The position numbers and the translations under genes were made by a program. The notes under the pieces are model-generated. The model was not told the DNA's origin. It saw only the letters and a program-made list of their open reading frames with translations, and did no database searches. Below, piece by piece: positions 17,115 to 25,061 of a stretch of 64,000 bases of DNA. Within the stretch, counting starts at the first letter, position 1, and each line of letters begins with the position of its first letter. Source of the DNA: Curtobacterium sp. MCBD17_032 (GTDB lineage: Bacteria > Actinomycetota > Actinomycetes > Actinomycetales > Microbacteriaceae); contig NZ_QKTO01000010.1 of assembly GCF_003234855.1 (NCBI RefSeq), positions 19,490 to 83,489 on the forward strand, in the 5' to 3' direction.

Positions 17115-17609
17115 ATGACCTGGTCGAACGTCCCCGGATCCGGACCCCGGCAGCACCCGGACCCCCGGCAGCACAGCGAGGCCGAGCGCGTCGCGTGGGA
17201 GCAGGGCGCGTCGTCGCTGTTCCCCCCGGCGAAGATCGCGGACCGGGTGTCCACCGTGCTGCTCCTGGCGGCCGGTGCGGTCCTCACCACGATCGCCGCC
17301 GTCGCGGGCGTCGTCGCCGTCGCCTCCACGACGACGTCCTGCGGTGCCGCGGGTGACTGCTCCCCCGGCGGGGCCATCGCGGGCGCTGCGCTCGCCGTCG
17401 GCGGAGCGTTCGTCGTCGGGGTCGTCACGCTCGTGTTCGCGATCCGCGCGTGGATCCGGCGACGGACCTCGTGGTGGATCGCCGGGATCGGCTTCGTCCT
17501 GACCGTCGCCGTCGTCACGTCGGGGACGGTGCTCTTCGTGCGGACGCTCGACGAGCAGGGCGTCCGCTCGGGTCGCGGGTTCGACACCGCCCGGTTCCCC
17601 GTGCCCTGA
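17115..17609 (+). CDS. Hypothetical membrane protein with three or four hydrophobic segments
   Basis: A 164-residue protein of no recognised family. The N-terminal 40 residues are hydrophilic with repeated PGSGPRQHPDPRQH-like segments. Hydrophobic segments lie near 46-70, 83-110 and 118-142. Two Cys (TSCGAAGDC) sit in the loop after the first segment and could form a disulphide outside the cell. The ATG at 17115 is 10 bases after the CitE-like stop, suggesting co-transcription, though the functions show no link. Confidence 0.72.
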   Translation: MTWSNVPGSGPRQHPDPRQHSEAERVAWEQGASSLFPPAKIADRVSTVLLLAAGAVLTTIAAVAGVVAVASTTTSCGAAGDCSPGGAIAGAALAVGGAFVVGVVTLVFAIRAWIRRRTSWWIAGIGFVLTVAVVTSGTVLFVRTLDEQGVRSGRGFDTARFPVP

Positions 17610-17670
17610 GTCGGACCGCGTCGCACCGGCGGCTGGACGCCCGCTGACCGGTGCGGCGCATGCTGGGCCC

Positions 17671-18552
17671 ATGAAGCAACGAGTCATCGGAGACACGTCC
17701 GTCAGCGCGATCGGACTCGGCGGCATGCCGATGTCCATCGAGGGGCGACCGGACGAAGCGCGCTCCGTCGCCACGATCCACGCCGCCCTCGAAGCCGGCG
17801 TCACCCTCATCGACACCGCCGACGCGTACCACCTGGCCGCGCATGACGAGGTGGGCCACAACGAAGAGCTCATCGCCCGGGCCGTGCGCGAGTACGGCGG
17901 GGACACGTCGGCGGTGTTCATCGCCACGAAGGGCGGGCACCTGCGGCCGGAGCCCGGGGCTTGGGCACAGAACGGCGACCCGGCGTACCTCAAGGAGGCC
18001 GCGAAGGCCTCCGCGAAGCGTCTCGGCGTCGAGGCGATCGGCCTGTACCAGTTCCACCGCCCGGACCCGGCGGTCCCCTACGCGGACTCGATCGGTGCGC
18101 TCGCCGAGCTGCTCGACGACGGTGTCATCCGGATGGCGGGCATCTCGAACGCCTCGGTCGACCAGATCCGGCAGGCGAACGAGGTCCTCGGTGGACGCCT
18201 CGCCTCGGTGCAGAACCGGTTCTCCCCCGTCTTCCGGTCCAGCGAGCCGGAACTCGAGCTCTGCGACGAGCTCGGCATCGCGTTCCTGCCGTGGAGCCCG
18301 CTCGGCGGCATCGCCGGCGCAGCCGATCTCGGCACCACCGCGGAGGACTTCGCCGTCCTCGCCCAGGAGCGGGACGTCACCCCGCAGGTCATCGCGCTCG
18401 CGTGGGAGCTCGCGAAGAGCGACGTCGTCATCCCGATCCCGGGAGCGTCCCGTCCGCAGTCGATCCTCGACTCCGTCACGGCGGCGACGGTGAAGCTCCG
18501 TCCCGAGGAGGTCGAGCGCCTCGACGCGTCGCGGCCGGAGCAGGCCGCGTAG
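17671..18552 (+). CDS. Aldo/keto reductase
   Basis: A 293-residue (beta/alpha)8 NADPH-dependent oxidoreductase. The catalytic tetrad is recognisable: Asp and Tyr in LIDTADAYH, Lys in IATKGGHLR, and His in LYQFHRPDP. The cofactor segment IPIPGASRPQSILDSV is near the C-terminus. Its substrate is unknown; relatives reduce sugars, aldehydes or ketones. CATGCT ends six bases before the ATG, a possible leaderless start. A 19-bp hairpin follows the gene. Confidence 0.92.
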   Translation: MKQRVIGDTSVSAIGLGGMPMSIEGRPDEARSVATIHAALEAGVTLIDTADAYHLAAHDEVGHNEELIARAVREYGGDTSAVFIATKGGHLRPEPGAWAQNGDPAYLKEAAKASAKRLGVEAIGLYQFHRPDPAVPYADSIGALAELLDDGVIRMAGISNASVDQIRQANEVLGGRLASVQNRFSPVFRSSEPELELCDELGIAFLPWSPLGGIAGAADLGTTAEDFAVLAQERDVTPQVIALAWELAKSDVVIPIPGASRPQSILDSVTAATVKLRPEEVERLDASRPEQAA

Positions 18553-18587
18553 GTCCACCGCGCGCCGCGGCGAGCCGACCGGATCGC

Positions 18588-18630
18588 GCACCACGGGCCT
18601 CCCGTCCGGATGACGGGAGGCCCGTGGTGC
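18588..18630. terminator. Bidirectional terminator, 19-bp perfect stem
   Basis: 18588-18606 pairs perfectly with 18612-18630 around a 5-base loop, between the convergent reductase and lipoprotein genes. Both arms carry the GGGAGGCCCG 10-mer (18594-18603 complement, 18615-18624). Confidence 0.9.
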
Positions 18631-18652
18631 GTCCGTCAGCGGACGGCGCCGC

Positions 18653-19156
18653 TCAGGACGCGCAGGTCGAGTCGAAGTCGGTCCCGGCGGTCTGGACGGC
18701 CGTGGCCGAGTCCTGGAACGCACCGAGGTCGGCGGACTGCGGGTCGTTCGTGATCGCCTCGAGCCGCGTGACCATGTCGCCGTAGGCGCTCTGGAACGCC
18801 TCGGCCTTGCCCTTGACCTCGGAGTTCGTGACCGAGGCGACGCCCTCGTCGATGCTGGCGTCGAGTTCCTTGAGCTTCGCGACCGCGGCGTCGGGGTCGG
18901 ACTGCAGCTTCGTGGCCTCGGACTGCAGCCCCTCGGCCGCGGATCGGACCTTGCTCTCGAACGCAGCGCACGCGTCGGCCTTGGACTGCGACCCCGACTG
19001 CTCCTCGGCGGCCTTCGCCGGCGCGCTCGAGGAACCGCTCGTGGCGCCCTGGCCCTGCGTCCCCTCGGCCGTGGTGCTGCCGCCCGACGAGCAACCGGCG
19101 AGCAGGACCGCGGCGAGCGCTGCGGTCGCGAGGACGGAGACGTGCTTCGTGGACAT
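18653..19156 (-). CDS. Small secreted lipoprotein, function unknown
   Basis: A 167-residue protein with a signal peptide and lipobox LLAGC (Cys near 21), then a Ser/Gly/Thr/Ala linker. An alpha-helical region (about 55-150) follows, rich in Ala, Glu, Lys and Asp with SKVRSAAEGLQSEATKLQ-like heptads, ending with a C-terminal Cys that could pair with the Cys near residue 60. No family was recognised. The ATG at 19156 has a GGGGGGAA ribosome site. It is divergent from the quinone oxidoreductase gene. Confidence 0.85.
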   Translation of the reverse strand: MSTKHVSVLATAALAAVLLAGCSSGGSTTAEGTQGQGATSGSSSAPAKAAEEQSGSQSKADACAAFESKVRSAAEGLQSEATKLQSDPDAAVAKLKELDASIDEGVASVTNSEVKGKAEAFQSAYGDMVTRLEAITNDPQSADLGAFQDSATAVQTAGTDFDSTCAS

Positions 19157-19294
19157 GGGTTCCCCCCTGGTTCGCGACGGGCCGCTGATCGCAGGCCCGT
19201 TCCGGCCCGACAGTACTGATCGGATGCTCAGGGAGTACGGGACGGCCGCGACGGTCCACGCCGAGCCGACCGGGGACGCGCGTACGGTCGAGGG

Positions 19295-20272
19295 ATGCGT
19301 GCCATCACCATCTCCCAGCCCGGCGACGTCGACGTCATGTCCCTCGGCGAGCTCCCCGACCCGGTGCCCGGCGACGGCGAGGTCCTCGTCGAGGTCGCGG
19401 CGGCCGGCGTCAACAACGCGGACCTGCAGCAGCGCCAGGGGAACTACCCGCCGCCGCCCGGAGCGTCCGACGTGCTCGGGCTCGAGGTGTCCGGGACGAT
19501 CCGTGCGCTCGGCGACGGCGTGACGGGCTGGTCCGTCGGAGACCGCGTGTGCGCGCTCCTCAGCGGCGGTGGGTACGCGTCGCTCGCCGTGGTGCCGGTG
19601 GCACAGCTCCTGCCGGTGCCGGACGGGCTGGACCTGGTGTCCGCCGCCGCGCTCCCCGAAGCGGCCTGCACGGTGTACTCGAACATCGGGATGCTCGCCG
19701 GACTCCGGCCGGGGCAGACCCTGCTCGTCCACGGTGGGACCGGGGGCATGGGGTCGCACGCCGTCCTCTGGGCGAAGGCCCTCGGAGCCCGGGTCATCGC
19801 GACGAGCGGCGGCGCCCGCAAGGTCGCGGCCTCCCGCGAGCTCGGCGCGGACCTGGTCGTCGACCACCGCGAGGAGGACTTCGTCGAGCGTGCCCTGGCC
19901 TTCACGGACGGTGTCGGCGTGGACGTCGTCCTCGACGTGGTCGGTCCCTCGTACCTGCACCGCAACCTCGAGGTCCTCGCATCGAACGGGCACCTCGCGA
20001 TCATCGCCACCGGGTCCGGGCCGGACGCGACCCTGCCGATCGGGCAGCTCATGCGCAAGCGTGCCTCGGTCAGCGGGACGACCCTGCGGGCACGACCGGC
20101 TGCCGAGAAGGCCGAGATCGTCGCCGCCGTGCGCCGGGACGTCTGGCCGTTCGTCGAGGACGGTCGGGTGCGTCCGGTCGTCGACACCGTGCTGCCACTC
20201 GCCGACGCAGCCGAGGCGCACCGACGCCTGGCATCCGGCGACGTCGTCGGGAAGCTGCTGCTCGCCGTGTAG
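19295..20272 (+). CDS. NAD(P)H quinone oxidoreductase, zinc-free MDR superfamily (PIG3-like)
   Basis: A 325-residue medium-chain dehydrogenase/reductase. It has GEVLVEVAAAGVNNADLQQRQG (quinone oxidoreductase signature, no structural-zinc cysteines), the NADPH-binding LLVHGGTGGMGSHAVLWAKALGA, and the late GKLLLAV end. PIG3-like enzymes reduce quinones or aldehydes one electron at a time. TACGGT lies six bases before the ATG at 19295, so translation is probably leaderless. It stands alone, convergent with the ABC importer operon. Confidence 0.92.
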   Translation: MRAITISQPGDVDVMSLGELPDPVPGDGEVLVEVAAAGVNNADLQQRQGNYPPPPGASDVLGLEVSGTIRALGDGVTGWSVGDRVCALLSGGGYASLAVVPVAQLLPVPDGLDLVSAAALPEAACTVYSNIGMLAGLRPGQTLLVHGGTGGMGSHAVLWAKALGARVIATSGGARKVAASRELGADLVVDHREEDFVERALAFTDGVGVDVVLDVVGPSYLHRNLEVLASNGHLAIIATGSGPDATLPIGQLMRKRASVSGTTLRARPAAEKAEIVAAVRRDVWPFVEDGRVRPVVDTVLPLADAAEAHRRLASGDVVGKLLLAV

Positions 20273-20300
20273 CGGGTACCGCGCGGCGGCCGCGCCGGCG

Positions 20301-21047
20301 TCAGGCGTGCACGCGCGCCAGGAACGCCCGGAGCGCCGGGTGCTGCGGAGTGTCGAGGACGGCCGCGGGAGCGCCCTGCTCGACGACCTCACCCTCGTGC
20401 AGGAAGACGATCCGGTCGGCGACGTTCCGGGCGAAGTGCATCTCGTGCGTCGTCATGAGGATCGTCGACCCCTGCTGCTTGAGCTCGGTCACGAGGTCGA
20501 GCACCTCGCCGACGAGCTGCGGGTCGAGTGCGCTCGTCACCTCGTCGAGCAGGAGCAGCTCCGGGTCCGACGCGACGGCCCGGACGATCGCGACGCGCTG
20601 CTGCTGGCCACCCGACAGACGGTCCGGGTACGAGCCGGCGAAGTCGCCGAGCCCGATCCGGTCGAGCAGGCGCCGAGCGGTCGCCTCGGCGTCCGACCGG
20701 GAGGCCCGGTGCACCTTGCGCGACGCGAGGGTCACGTTGTCGAGGACGCTCATGTGCGGGAACAGGTTGAACTGCTGGAAGACGACGCCGATCCGCGCGC
20801 GGGTGGCGTCGACGTCGACGCGGGGGTCCGAGACGTCCTCGCCCTGCAGGAGGACCTGCCCGTCGTCGATGCCCTCGAGCAGGTTCACGGTCTTGAGCAG
20901 CGTCGACTTGCCCGACCCGGAGGCTCCGATGACGCAGATGACCTCGTGTCGGTGCACGGTCAGGTCGATCCCGCGCAGGACGGGGCGGTCACCGAAGGAC
21001 TTGCGCAACCCGCGCAGCTCGAGGACGGGAGCGGTCTGCTCGGTCAC
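20301..21047 (-). CDS. Polar amino-acid ABC transporter, ATP-binding subunit
   Basis: A 248-residue ATPase of the GlnQ/HisP class. Walker A is GASGSGKSTLLK, the Q-loop FQQFNLFPHMSV, the signature LSGGQQQR, Walker B LLLLDEVTSALDP, and the H-loop MTTHEMHFA. It powers import with the permease and binding protein encoded just upstream. The GTG start overlaps the permease stop by four bases (GTGA). The operon order is binding protein, permease, ATPase. The start of the single permease gene suggests a homodimeric membrane domain. Confidence 0.95.
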   Translation of the reverse strand: MTEQTAPVLELRGLRKSFGDRPVLRGIDLTVHRHEVICVIGASGSGKSTLLKTVNLLEGIDDGQVLLQGEDVSDPRVDVDATRARIGVVFQQFNLFPHMSVLDNVTLASRKVHRASRSDAEATARRLLDRIGLGDFAGSYPDRLSGGQQQRVAIVRAVASDPELLLLDEVTSALDPQLVGEVLDLVTELKQQGSTILMTTHEMHFARNVADRIVFLHEGEVVEQGAPAAVLDTPQHPALRAFLARVHA

Positions 21048-21940
21048 ACCGTGCCTCCGATCTGTTCACGCTGCTGCTGCTTCCGGGCGATGGCGTCCGT
21101 GACCCGGATGAGCGGCAGGCTGATGAGGACGAAGAGCAGGCCGGCGACCAGGTACGGAGTGAAGTTCGTCTGCTCGGCCTGGGCGATCTGCGCGCTGCGG
21201 ACGGCGTCGACCGCGCCGAGGATCGAGACGAGTCCGACGTCCTTCTGCATCGACACGAAGTCGTTCATGAGCGCCGGCGTGACCTTGCGGATCGCCTGCG
21301 GCAGCACGACGAGCCGCAGCGTCTGCGCGTGGGACAGGCCGAGCGACCGGGCGGCCAGGCGCTGGGACGGGTGCACCGCCTCCATGCCGGCGCGGAGCAC
21401 CTCGGCGACGTACGACGAGTAGGTCAGCACGATCGCGATGGTGCCCCAGAACTCCGGCGCCAGGCGCGGGAAGACCCCGAGCCCGGGCAGGCCGAACCCG
21501 ACCAGGTACAGCACGATGATGAGCGGCAGGCCGCGGAACAGGTCCGTGTACCCGGTCGCGAGCATCCGGAGCGGGAAGAACACCGGGCTCCGCAGGCCGC
21601 GGACGACCGCGATCAGGGTGCCGAGCACGGCGACGCCGACGCTCGCGAAGAACAGGATCCGGACGTTCAACCAGAGCCCGAGCAGGATGTCGGGCAGCGT
21701 CTCCCACGCCACCTGCGGGTCGAAGAACGACCGCTGCACGGCGGCCCACCCGGGGGTGTTGACGACGCCGATCCAGACGAGCGCGACGACCACGACCGTC
21801 GAGACGACGGACACCGCGACGGACCGACGGCCGCGCTGCTGTCGGTAGAGCTGCCGTTCGCGCTCGACCTGGCTGGGCGCCGGCACGCCGACGGGGGTGC
21901 CGACACCCGCGGGGCCACCCGCGCCTGCGGGCAGGGTCAT
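21044..21940 (-). CDS. Polar amino-acid ABC transporter, permease subunit
   Basis: A 298-residue HisM/GlnP-type permease. About 45 hydrophilic residues precede the first membrane segment (VAVSVVSTVVVVALVWIGV). The family EAA loop is present as AARSLGLSHAQTLRLVVLPQAIRKVTPALMNDF. It lies seven bases downstream of the binding-protein stop and overlaps the ATPase start by four, so all three are one transcript. The substrate class is polar amino acids; the exact one cannot be read from sequence. Confidence 0.95.
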   Translation of the reverse strand: MTLPAGAGGPAGVGTPVGVPAPSQVERERQLYRQQRGRRSVAVSVVSTVVVVALVWIGVVNTPGWAAVQRSFFDPQVAWETLPDILLGLWLNVRILFFASVGVAVLGTLIAVVRGLRSPVFFPLRMLATGYTDLFRGLPLIIVLYLVGFGLPGLGVFPRLAPEFWGTIAIVLTYSSYVAEVLRAGMEAVHPSQRLAARSLGLSHAQTLRLVVLPQAIRKVTPALMNDFVSMQKDVGLVSILGAVDAVRSAQIAQAEQTNFTPYLVAGLLFVLISLPLIRVTDAIARKQQQREQIGGTV

Positions 21941-21947
21941 GCCTGGG

Positions 21948-22772
21948 TCACCCCAGGACCGGGGTGTTCGTCTCGGACGACAGCCACTTCGTCTGCAGGT
22001 CCTCGAGCGTGCCGTCCTCGTCCAGGGACTCGAGCGCGTCGTCCACCTTGCTCGTCAGTTCCGAGTCCTTCGGCAGGACGATGCCGAACTGGTCGCCCTT
22101 CCCGTCCGCCGGGAACTGCGCCGAGACCGTGCCGTCGTCCACCTGCGAAGCGGCGATGAAGAACGCGGTCGGCAGGTCGGTGACGATCGCGTCGATCTGC
22201 CCGGACTGCAGGGCGAGGACGGCGTCGTCGTTCGAGTTGAACACCTGCGGCGTGACGCCGAGGACGTCCTTGACGCTCTGGATGCTCGTCGACCCCGCGG
22301 CGACACCGATCGGGTCCTGCTTGAGCGCGGCGACGGTGGTGTCACCGGCGGCGTCGGACTTCCCGGACGTCACGACCGCCTGCGTCGTCGTGTAGTACGG
22401 GGTCGACATGTCGACGGCCTTCTTGCGCTTGGCGTCGATGGAGAACTGCTGGAGGTTGAGGTCCCAGTCCTTCGCGCCCGGTGCGATCGCGCTGTCGAAG
22501 GTGCTGCGCTTCCAGACGACGTCGTCCTTGTCGTACCCCATCTCCTCGGCCACGGCGTAGGCGAGCGCGGCCTCGAAGCCCTTGCCGGATGCCGGGTCGT
22601 CGTCCTCGACCCACGGGGAGTACGCGGGCTGGCCGGTGGCGATGGTGAGCTTGCCGTCGGTGACGGTGCCCTCCGCGTTGTCGCTGCCGCCATCCGCGGA
22701 GCAGGCAGCGAGGGCGAACGCGGCGACGGCGGTGGTCGCGACGGCGATGGTCAGGCGGAGGGGACGGGTCAC
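21948..22772 (-). CDS. Polar amino-acid ABC transporter, substrate-binding lipoprotein
   Basis: A 274-residue family 3 periplasmic-type binding protein. The signal peptide ends in lipobox LAAC (Cys near 24). The mature protein opens with KLTIATGQPAYSPWV and contains GKGFEAALAYAVAEEMGY, DMSTPYYTTTQAVV (ligand-binding), GVAAGSTSIQSV and FGIVLPKDSEL, as in HisJ/GlnH-type proteins. It delivers the amino acid to the permease. The GTG at 22772 has GAAGG seven bases upstream. First gene of the importer operon. Confidence 0.94.
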   Translation of the reverse strand: MTRPLRLTIAVATTAVAAFALAACSADGGSDNAEGTVTDGKLTIATGQPAYSPWVEDDDPASGKGFEAALAYAVAEEMGYDKDDVVWKRSTFDSAIAPGAKDWDLNLQQFSIDAKRKKAVDMSTPYYTTTQAVVTSGKSDAAGDTTVAALKQDPIGVAAGSTSIQSVKDVLGVTPQVFNSNDDAVLALQSGQIDAIVTDLPTAFFIAASQVDDGTVSAQFPADGKGDQFGIVLPKDSELTSKVDDALESLDEDGTLEDLQTKWLSSETNTPVLG

Positions 22773-22877
22773 GGTCTGGCCTTCGTCAGGGGAACAGGGC
22801 AGGAACCGAGTCTACCGGGCCGTGGGATACCAGGGACCGGTCGACGCGGGTCCTGCCCTGCCGACGCTCGGCTGGCG

Positions 22878-23090
22878 TCAGCGACGCTGGTGCGCGTCGA
22901 TCGCCGCGCCGGTGTACAGGATCGCCAGGAACAACGCCCCACTCGCCGCAAGCCCCGCGGCGAGACGACTGGACACCAGCGGAACGGTCATGACGGCGAC
23001 ACTGACCGCGACCAACCCCGCACTCACCGGGAGCGCGACCGGAAGCCGGAGCAGGAGGCCGACGAAGCCGCGCGTAGGGAGTCGTGCCAC
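22878..23090 (-). CDS. Small two-segment membrane protein
   Basis: A 70-residue protein with two hydrophobic segments (about 10-35 and 40-62), ending YTGAAIDAHQRR. No family was recognised. The GTG at 23090 is chosen because GGAAGGA sits 7-13 bases upstream and a promoter (TTGACC-17-TAGGGT) ends 46 bases before it. The frame extends to 23165, but that would start inside the promoter. It lies between the ABC importer and the cupin gene, on the same strand as both. Confidence 0.68.
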   Translation of the reverse strand: MARLPTRGFVGLLLRLPVALPVSAGLVAVSVAVMTVPLVSSRLAAGLAASGALFLAILYTGAAIDAHQRR

Positions 23091-23136
23091 GGGCGGTTCC
23101 TTCCGGAGCGATCCCGGCCGGACGGCCAGTGACGTC

Positions 23137-23165
23137 ACCCTAGGACCGCGTACTTCATGGGTCAA
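23137..23165 (-). promoter_or_regulatory. Sigma-A-type promoter of the small membrane protein gene
   Basis: On the minus strand, TTGACC (23160-23165), 17 bases, TAGGGT (23137-23142). The following Shine-Dalgarno and GTG fit a short leader. Confidence 0.6.
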
Positions 23166-23175
23166 GTACGGTATG

Positions 23176-23673
23176 TCAGTCCGCCATCGTGAAGTCCTCG
23201 AACGAGAACCCGGGCGACACCAGGCAGCTGAGGAGCACCTCGCCGTCTCCCGGGATCGTCCGCTGCCACACGCCGCCGCGGACGAACGCCTGCGCGTCGT
23301 TCACGCGGTCACGACCGGCGTCCGGACCGAGGGTGATCCGTGCGCCGGGCTCCGGCTGGTCGCCCGACCCGCCGAGTTCGAGCTCGACCGTGTCCGGCCC
23401 GTGCCACATCCAGATCTCGTCGCTCGTCACGCGGTGCCAGGCGGAGGCTTCGCCCGGCGGCAGGAGGAAGTGGATGAGCGTGGCGGCCGGGCGTTCGCCG
23501 GCAGGCGTGGTCACGGTCGCGGGCGACGTCCACGTGCGGACGTACCAGCCGCCCTCGGGGTGCGGTTCCATGCCGAGGGCGGCGGCGCGCTGCGGGACGT
23601 CGAGCCACTCGACGACGTCGCCGGAGACGGTGCGTCGGGCGACCATGCCGGGGCGGGGTGCGGTGTCGGTCAT
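23176..23673 (-). CDS. Cupin_5 (DUF985) domain protein
   Basis: A 165-residue single-cupin protein of the DUF985/Cupin_5 family: PHPEGGWYVRTWTS, AATLIHFLLPPGEASAWHRVTSDEIWMWH and the late SCLVSPGFSFEDF are characteristic. The family's conserved His, Glu and Arg residues form a putative small-molecule or metal site; no activity is established. ATG overlaps the amidohydrolase stop (ATGA) and AAGGAG lies upstream, so it is translated with it. It is the last gene of the SAHH-like/amidohydrolase operon, which suggests a related nucleoside or sugar substrate (inference). Confidence 0.92.
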   Translation of the reverse strand: MTDTAPRPGMVARRTVSGDVVEWLDVPQRAAALGMEPHPEGGWYVRTWTSPATVTTPAGERPAATLIHFLLPPGEASAWHRVTSDEIWMWHGPDTVELELGGSGDQPEPGARITLGPDAGRDRVNDAQAFVRGGVWQRTIPGDGEVLLSCLVSPGFSFEDFTMAD

Positions 23674-25061
23674 CGGGTCTCCTTGACGGGGTCGGGGATC
23701 GTGGGGGCGGACGGGATCGAGGGGACGCGGGCGCTGTCGGCGGTCCGGACCTCCCCGCGGACCACGGTGGCGACGGCACGCCCGGCGCCGTCCTCGACGA
23801 GTTCGGCGAGCGCGTCCGGCACGGTCCGGGCGTCGACGTCGAACACCGCGAGGTCCGCACGGGCGCCGACCGCCAGGTGCCCGATCCGGTCCGGTCCGAC
23901 CGCGAGTCCCATCGCGTGCGCGCCGCCGAGGGTGACCGCGGCGAGCAACCGCTCGTGCAGGTCCCGCCCGCGGTAGCCCTGGGCGCGGGCGATGCGGTAC
24001 AGCGCGGTGACGTCGGCCATCGGGTCGAGGGACGGTGAGGACGACAGCGAGTCGGTGCCCACCGCGATCGGGCTCCCCTCGCGCAGGTAGTCGGCGACCG
24101 GCGGCGGGTCGAGCCCGATGACGGCGTTCGAGCGGGGGCAGAGTGCGACCGCGGTGCCCCGTGCCCGGAGCAGTGCCCGGTCGGCCGCGGTCATGTACAC
24201 GCCGTGCGCGACGTGGCAGTCCGGTCCGAGGACGCCGAGGCGGTCCACGAACGAGGTCGCACTCGCGCCGAAGCCGAGCGCGCGCATCGCCCGGAAGGAC
24301 GGCACGTTCGCCAGGTGCCAGTCCGTACCGTGGCCGACGCCGACGACGCCCTCGAGCCCGGGGACCGGTTCGATGGCGGTGCGCTCGCCCTCGAAGGCCG
24401 CTTCGCCGAGGTGCAGGTGGAGGCGGAGCCCGCGCTGTCGGACGATGTCGGGGAGTTCGAGCAGCGGCGCGACGTCGAGCGAGTACGGCGCGTGCGGGGA
24501 GAGTCCGGCGCCGGGGGTGGTCGGGATCCGCTCGAGTTCGGCGAGGACCTGGGCGCGCCCGTGCTCCTGCCAGGCGGCGTTCTCCCAGTCCATCACCTCC
24601 CAGTACGCGATGCCTCCGAGCCCGGCGTCCTCGAGCGCCGTCGCGGCCTCGATGTCGGTCACCACGTCGGCGATGCTCGTGACGCCGGCCGCGATCGACT
24701 GCGCCGCTCCGGTCGCGGCCTCGGCCCGCCAGTCGTGCGGCTGCGCGTAGACGTCGTTGAACGCGGCGGCCCAGTCCTCGAACCCGGCGTACTGCACGCG
24801 CCCAACACTGCCCATGCCGGTGTACTGCAGATGCGTGTGCGCGTTGACGAGCCCCGGCAGGAGGGCGCCGCGCCACCGCCGCTCGGTCACCGGCACCCCG
24901 TCGAGCTGGTCCACGACCCAGGAGCGCTCGCCGACGTGCAGGATCCGGCCGTCGCGCACCGCCACGGCACCGTCGGCGATCGGCGGCGCGGTCATCGGCA
25001 CGACGATCCGCGCGGAGTGCACCGTCGTCGGCGTGGGGGTCGTCGGCAACCGACCGGTCAC
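23670..25061 (-). CDS. Amidohydrolase of the TRZ/ATZ (MtaD/SsnA-like) nucleoside deaminase group
   Basis: A 463-residue metal-dependent hydrolase. The first metal pair is in NAHTHLQYTGMG (HxH near 72), and the third His is in LHLHLGEAAFEGE. The motif VAHGVYMTAADRALL is followed by ALCPRSNAVIG, and the catalytic Asp is in IAVGTDSLSSSPSLDP. Relatives deaminate S-adenosylhomocysteine, methylthioadenosine, aminodeoxyfutalosine or guanine, or remove chlorine from triazines. GTG overlaps the upstream SAHH-like stop by four bases, which favours a SAH-like nucleoside as substrate. The cupin gene overlaps its own stop in turn. The assignment to deamination is inference. Confidence 0.9.
   Translation of the reverse strand: MTGRLPTTPTPTTVHSARIVVPMTAPPIADGAVAVRDGRILHVGERSWVVDQLDGVPVTERRWRGALLPGLVNAHTHLQYTGMGSVGRVQYAGFEDWAAAFNDVYAQPHDWRAEAATGAAQSIAAGVTSIADVVTDIEAATALEDAGLGGIAYWEVMDWENAAWQEHGRAQVLAELERIPTTPGAGLSPHAPYSLDVAPLLELPDIVRQRGLRLHLHLGEAAFEGERTAIEPVPGLEGVVGVGHGTDWHLANVPSFRAMRALGFGASATSFVDRLGVLGPDCHVAHGVYMTAADRALLRARGTAVALCPRSNAVIGLDPPPVADYLREGSPIAVGTDSLSSSPSLDPMADVTALYRIARAQGYRGRDLHERLLAAVTLGGAHAMGLAVGPDRIGHLAVGARADLAVFDVDARTVPDALAELVEDGAGRAVATVVRGEVRTADSARVPSIPSAPTIPDPVKETR

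Noticed and set aside
23091..23165. Longer start of the small membrane protein at 23165
   Set aside because: It lies within the -35/-10 of its own promoter.
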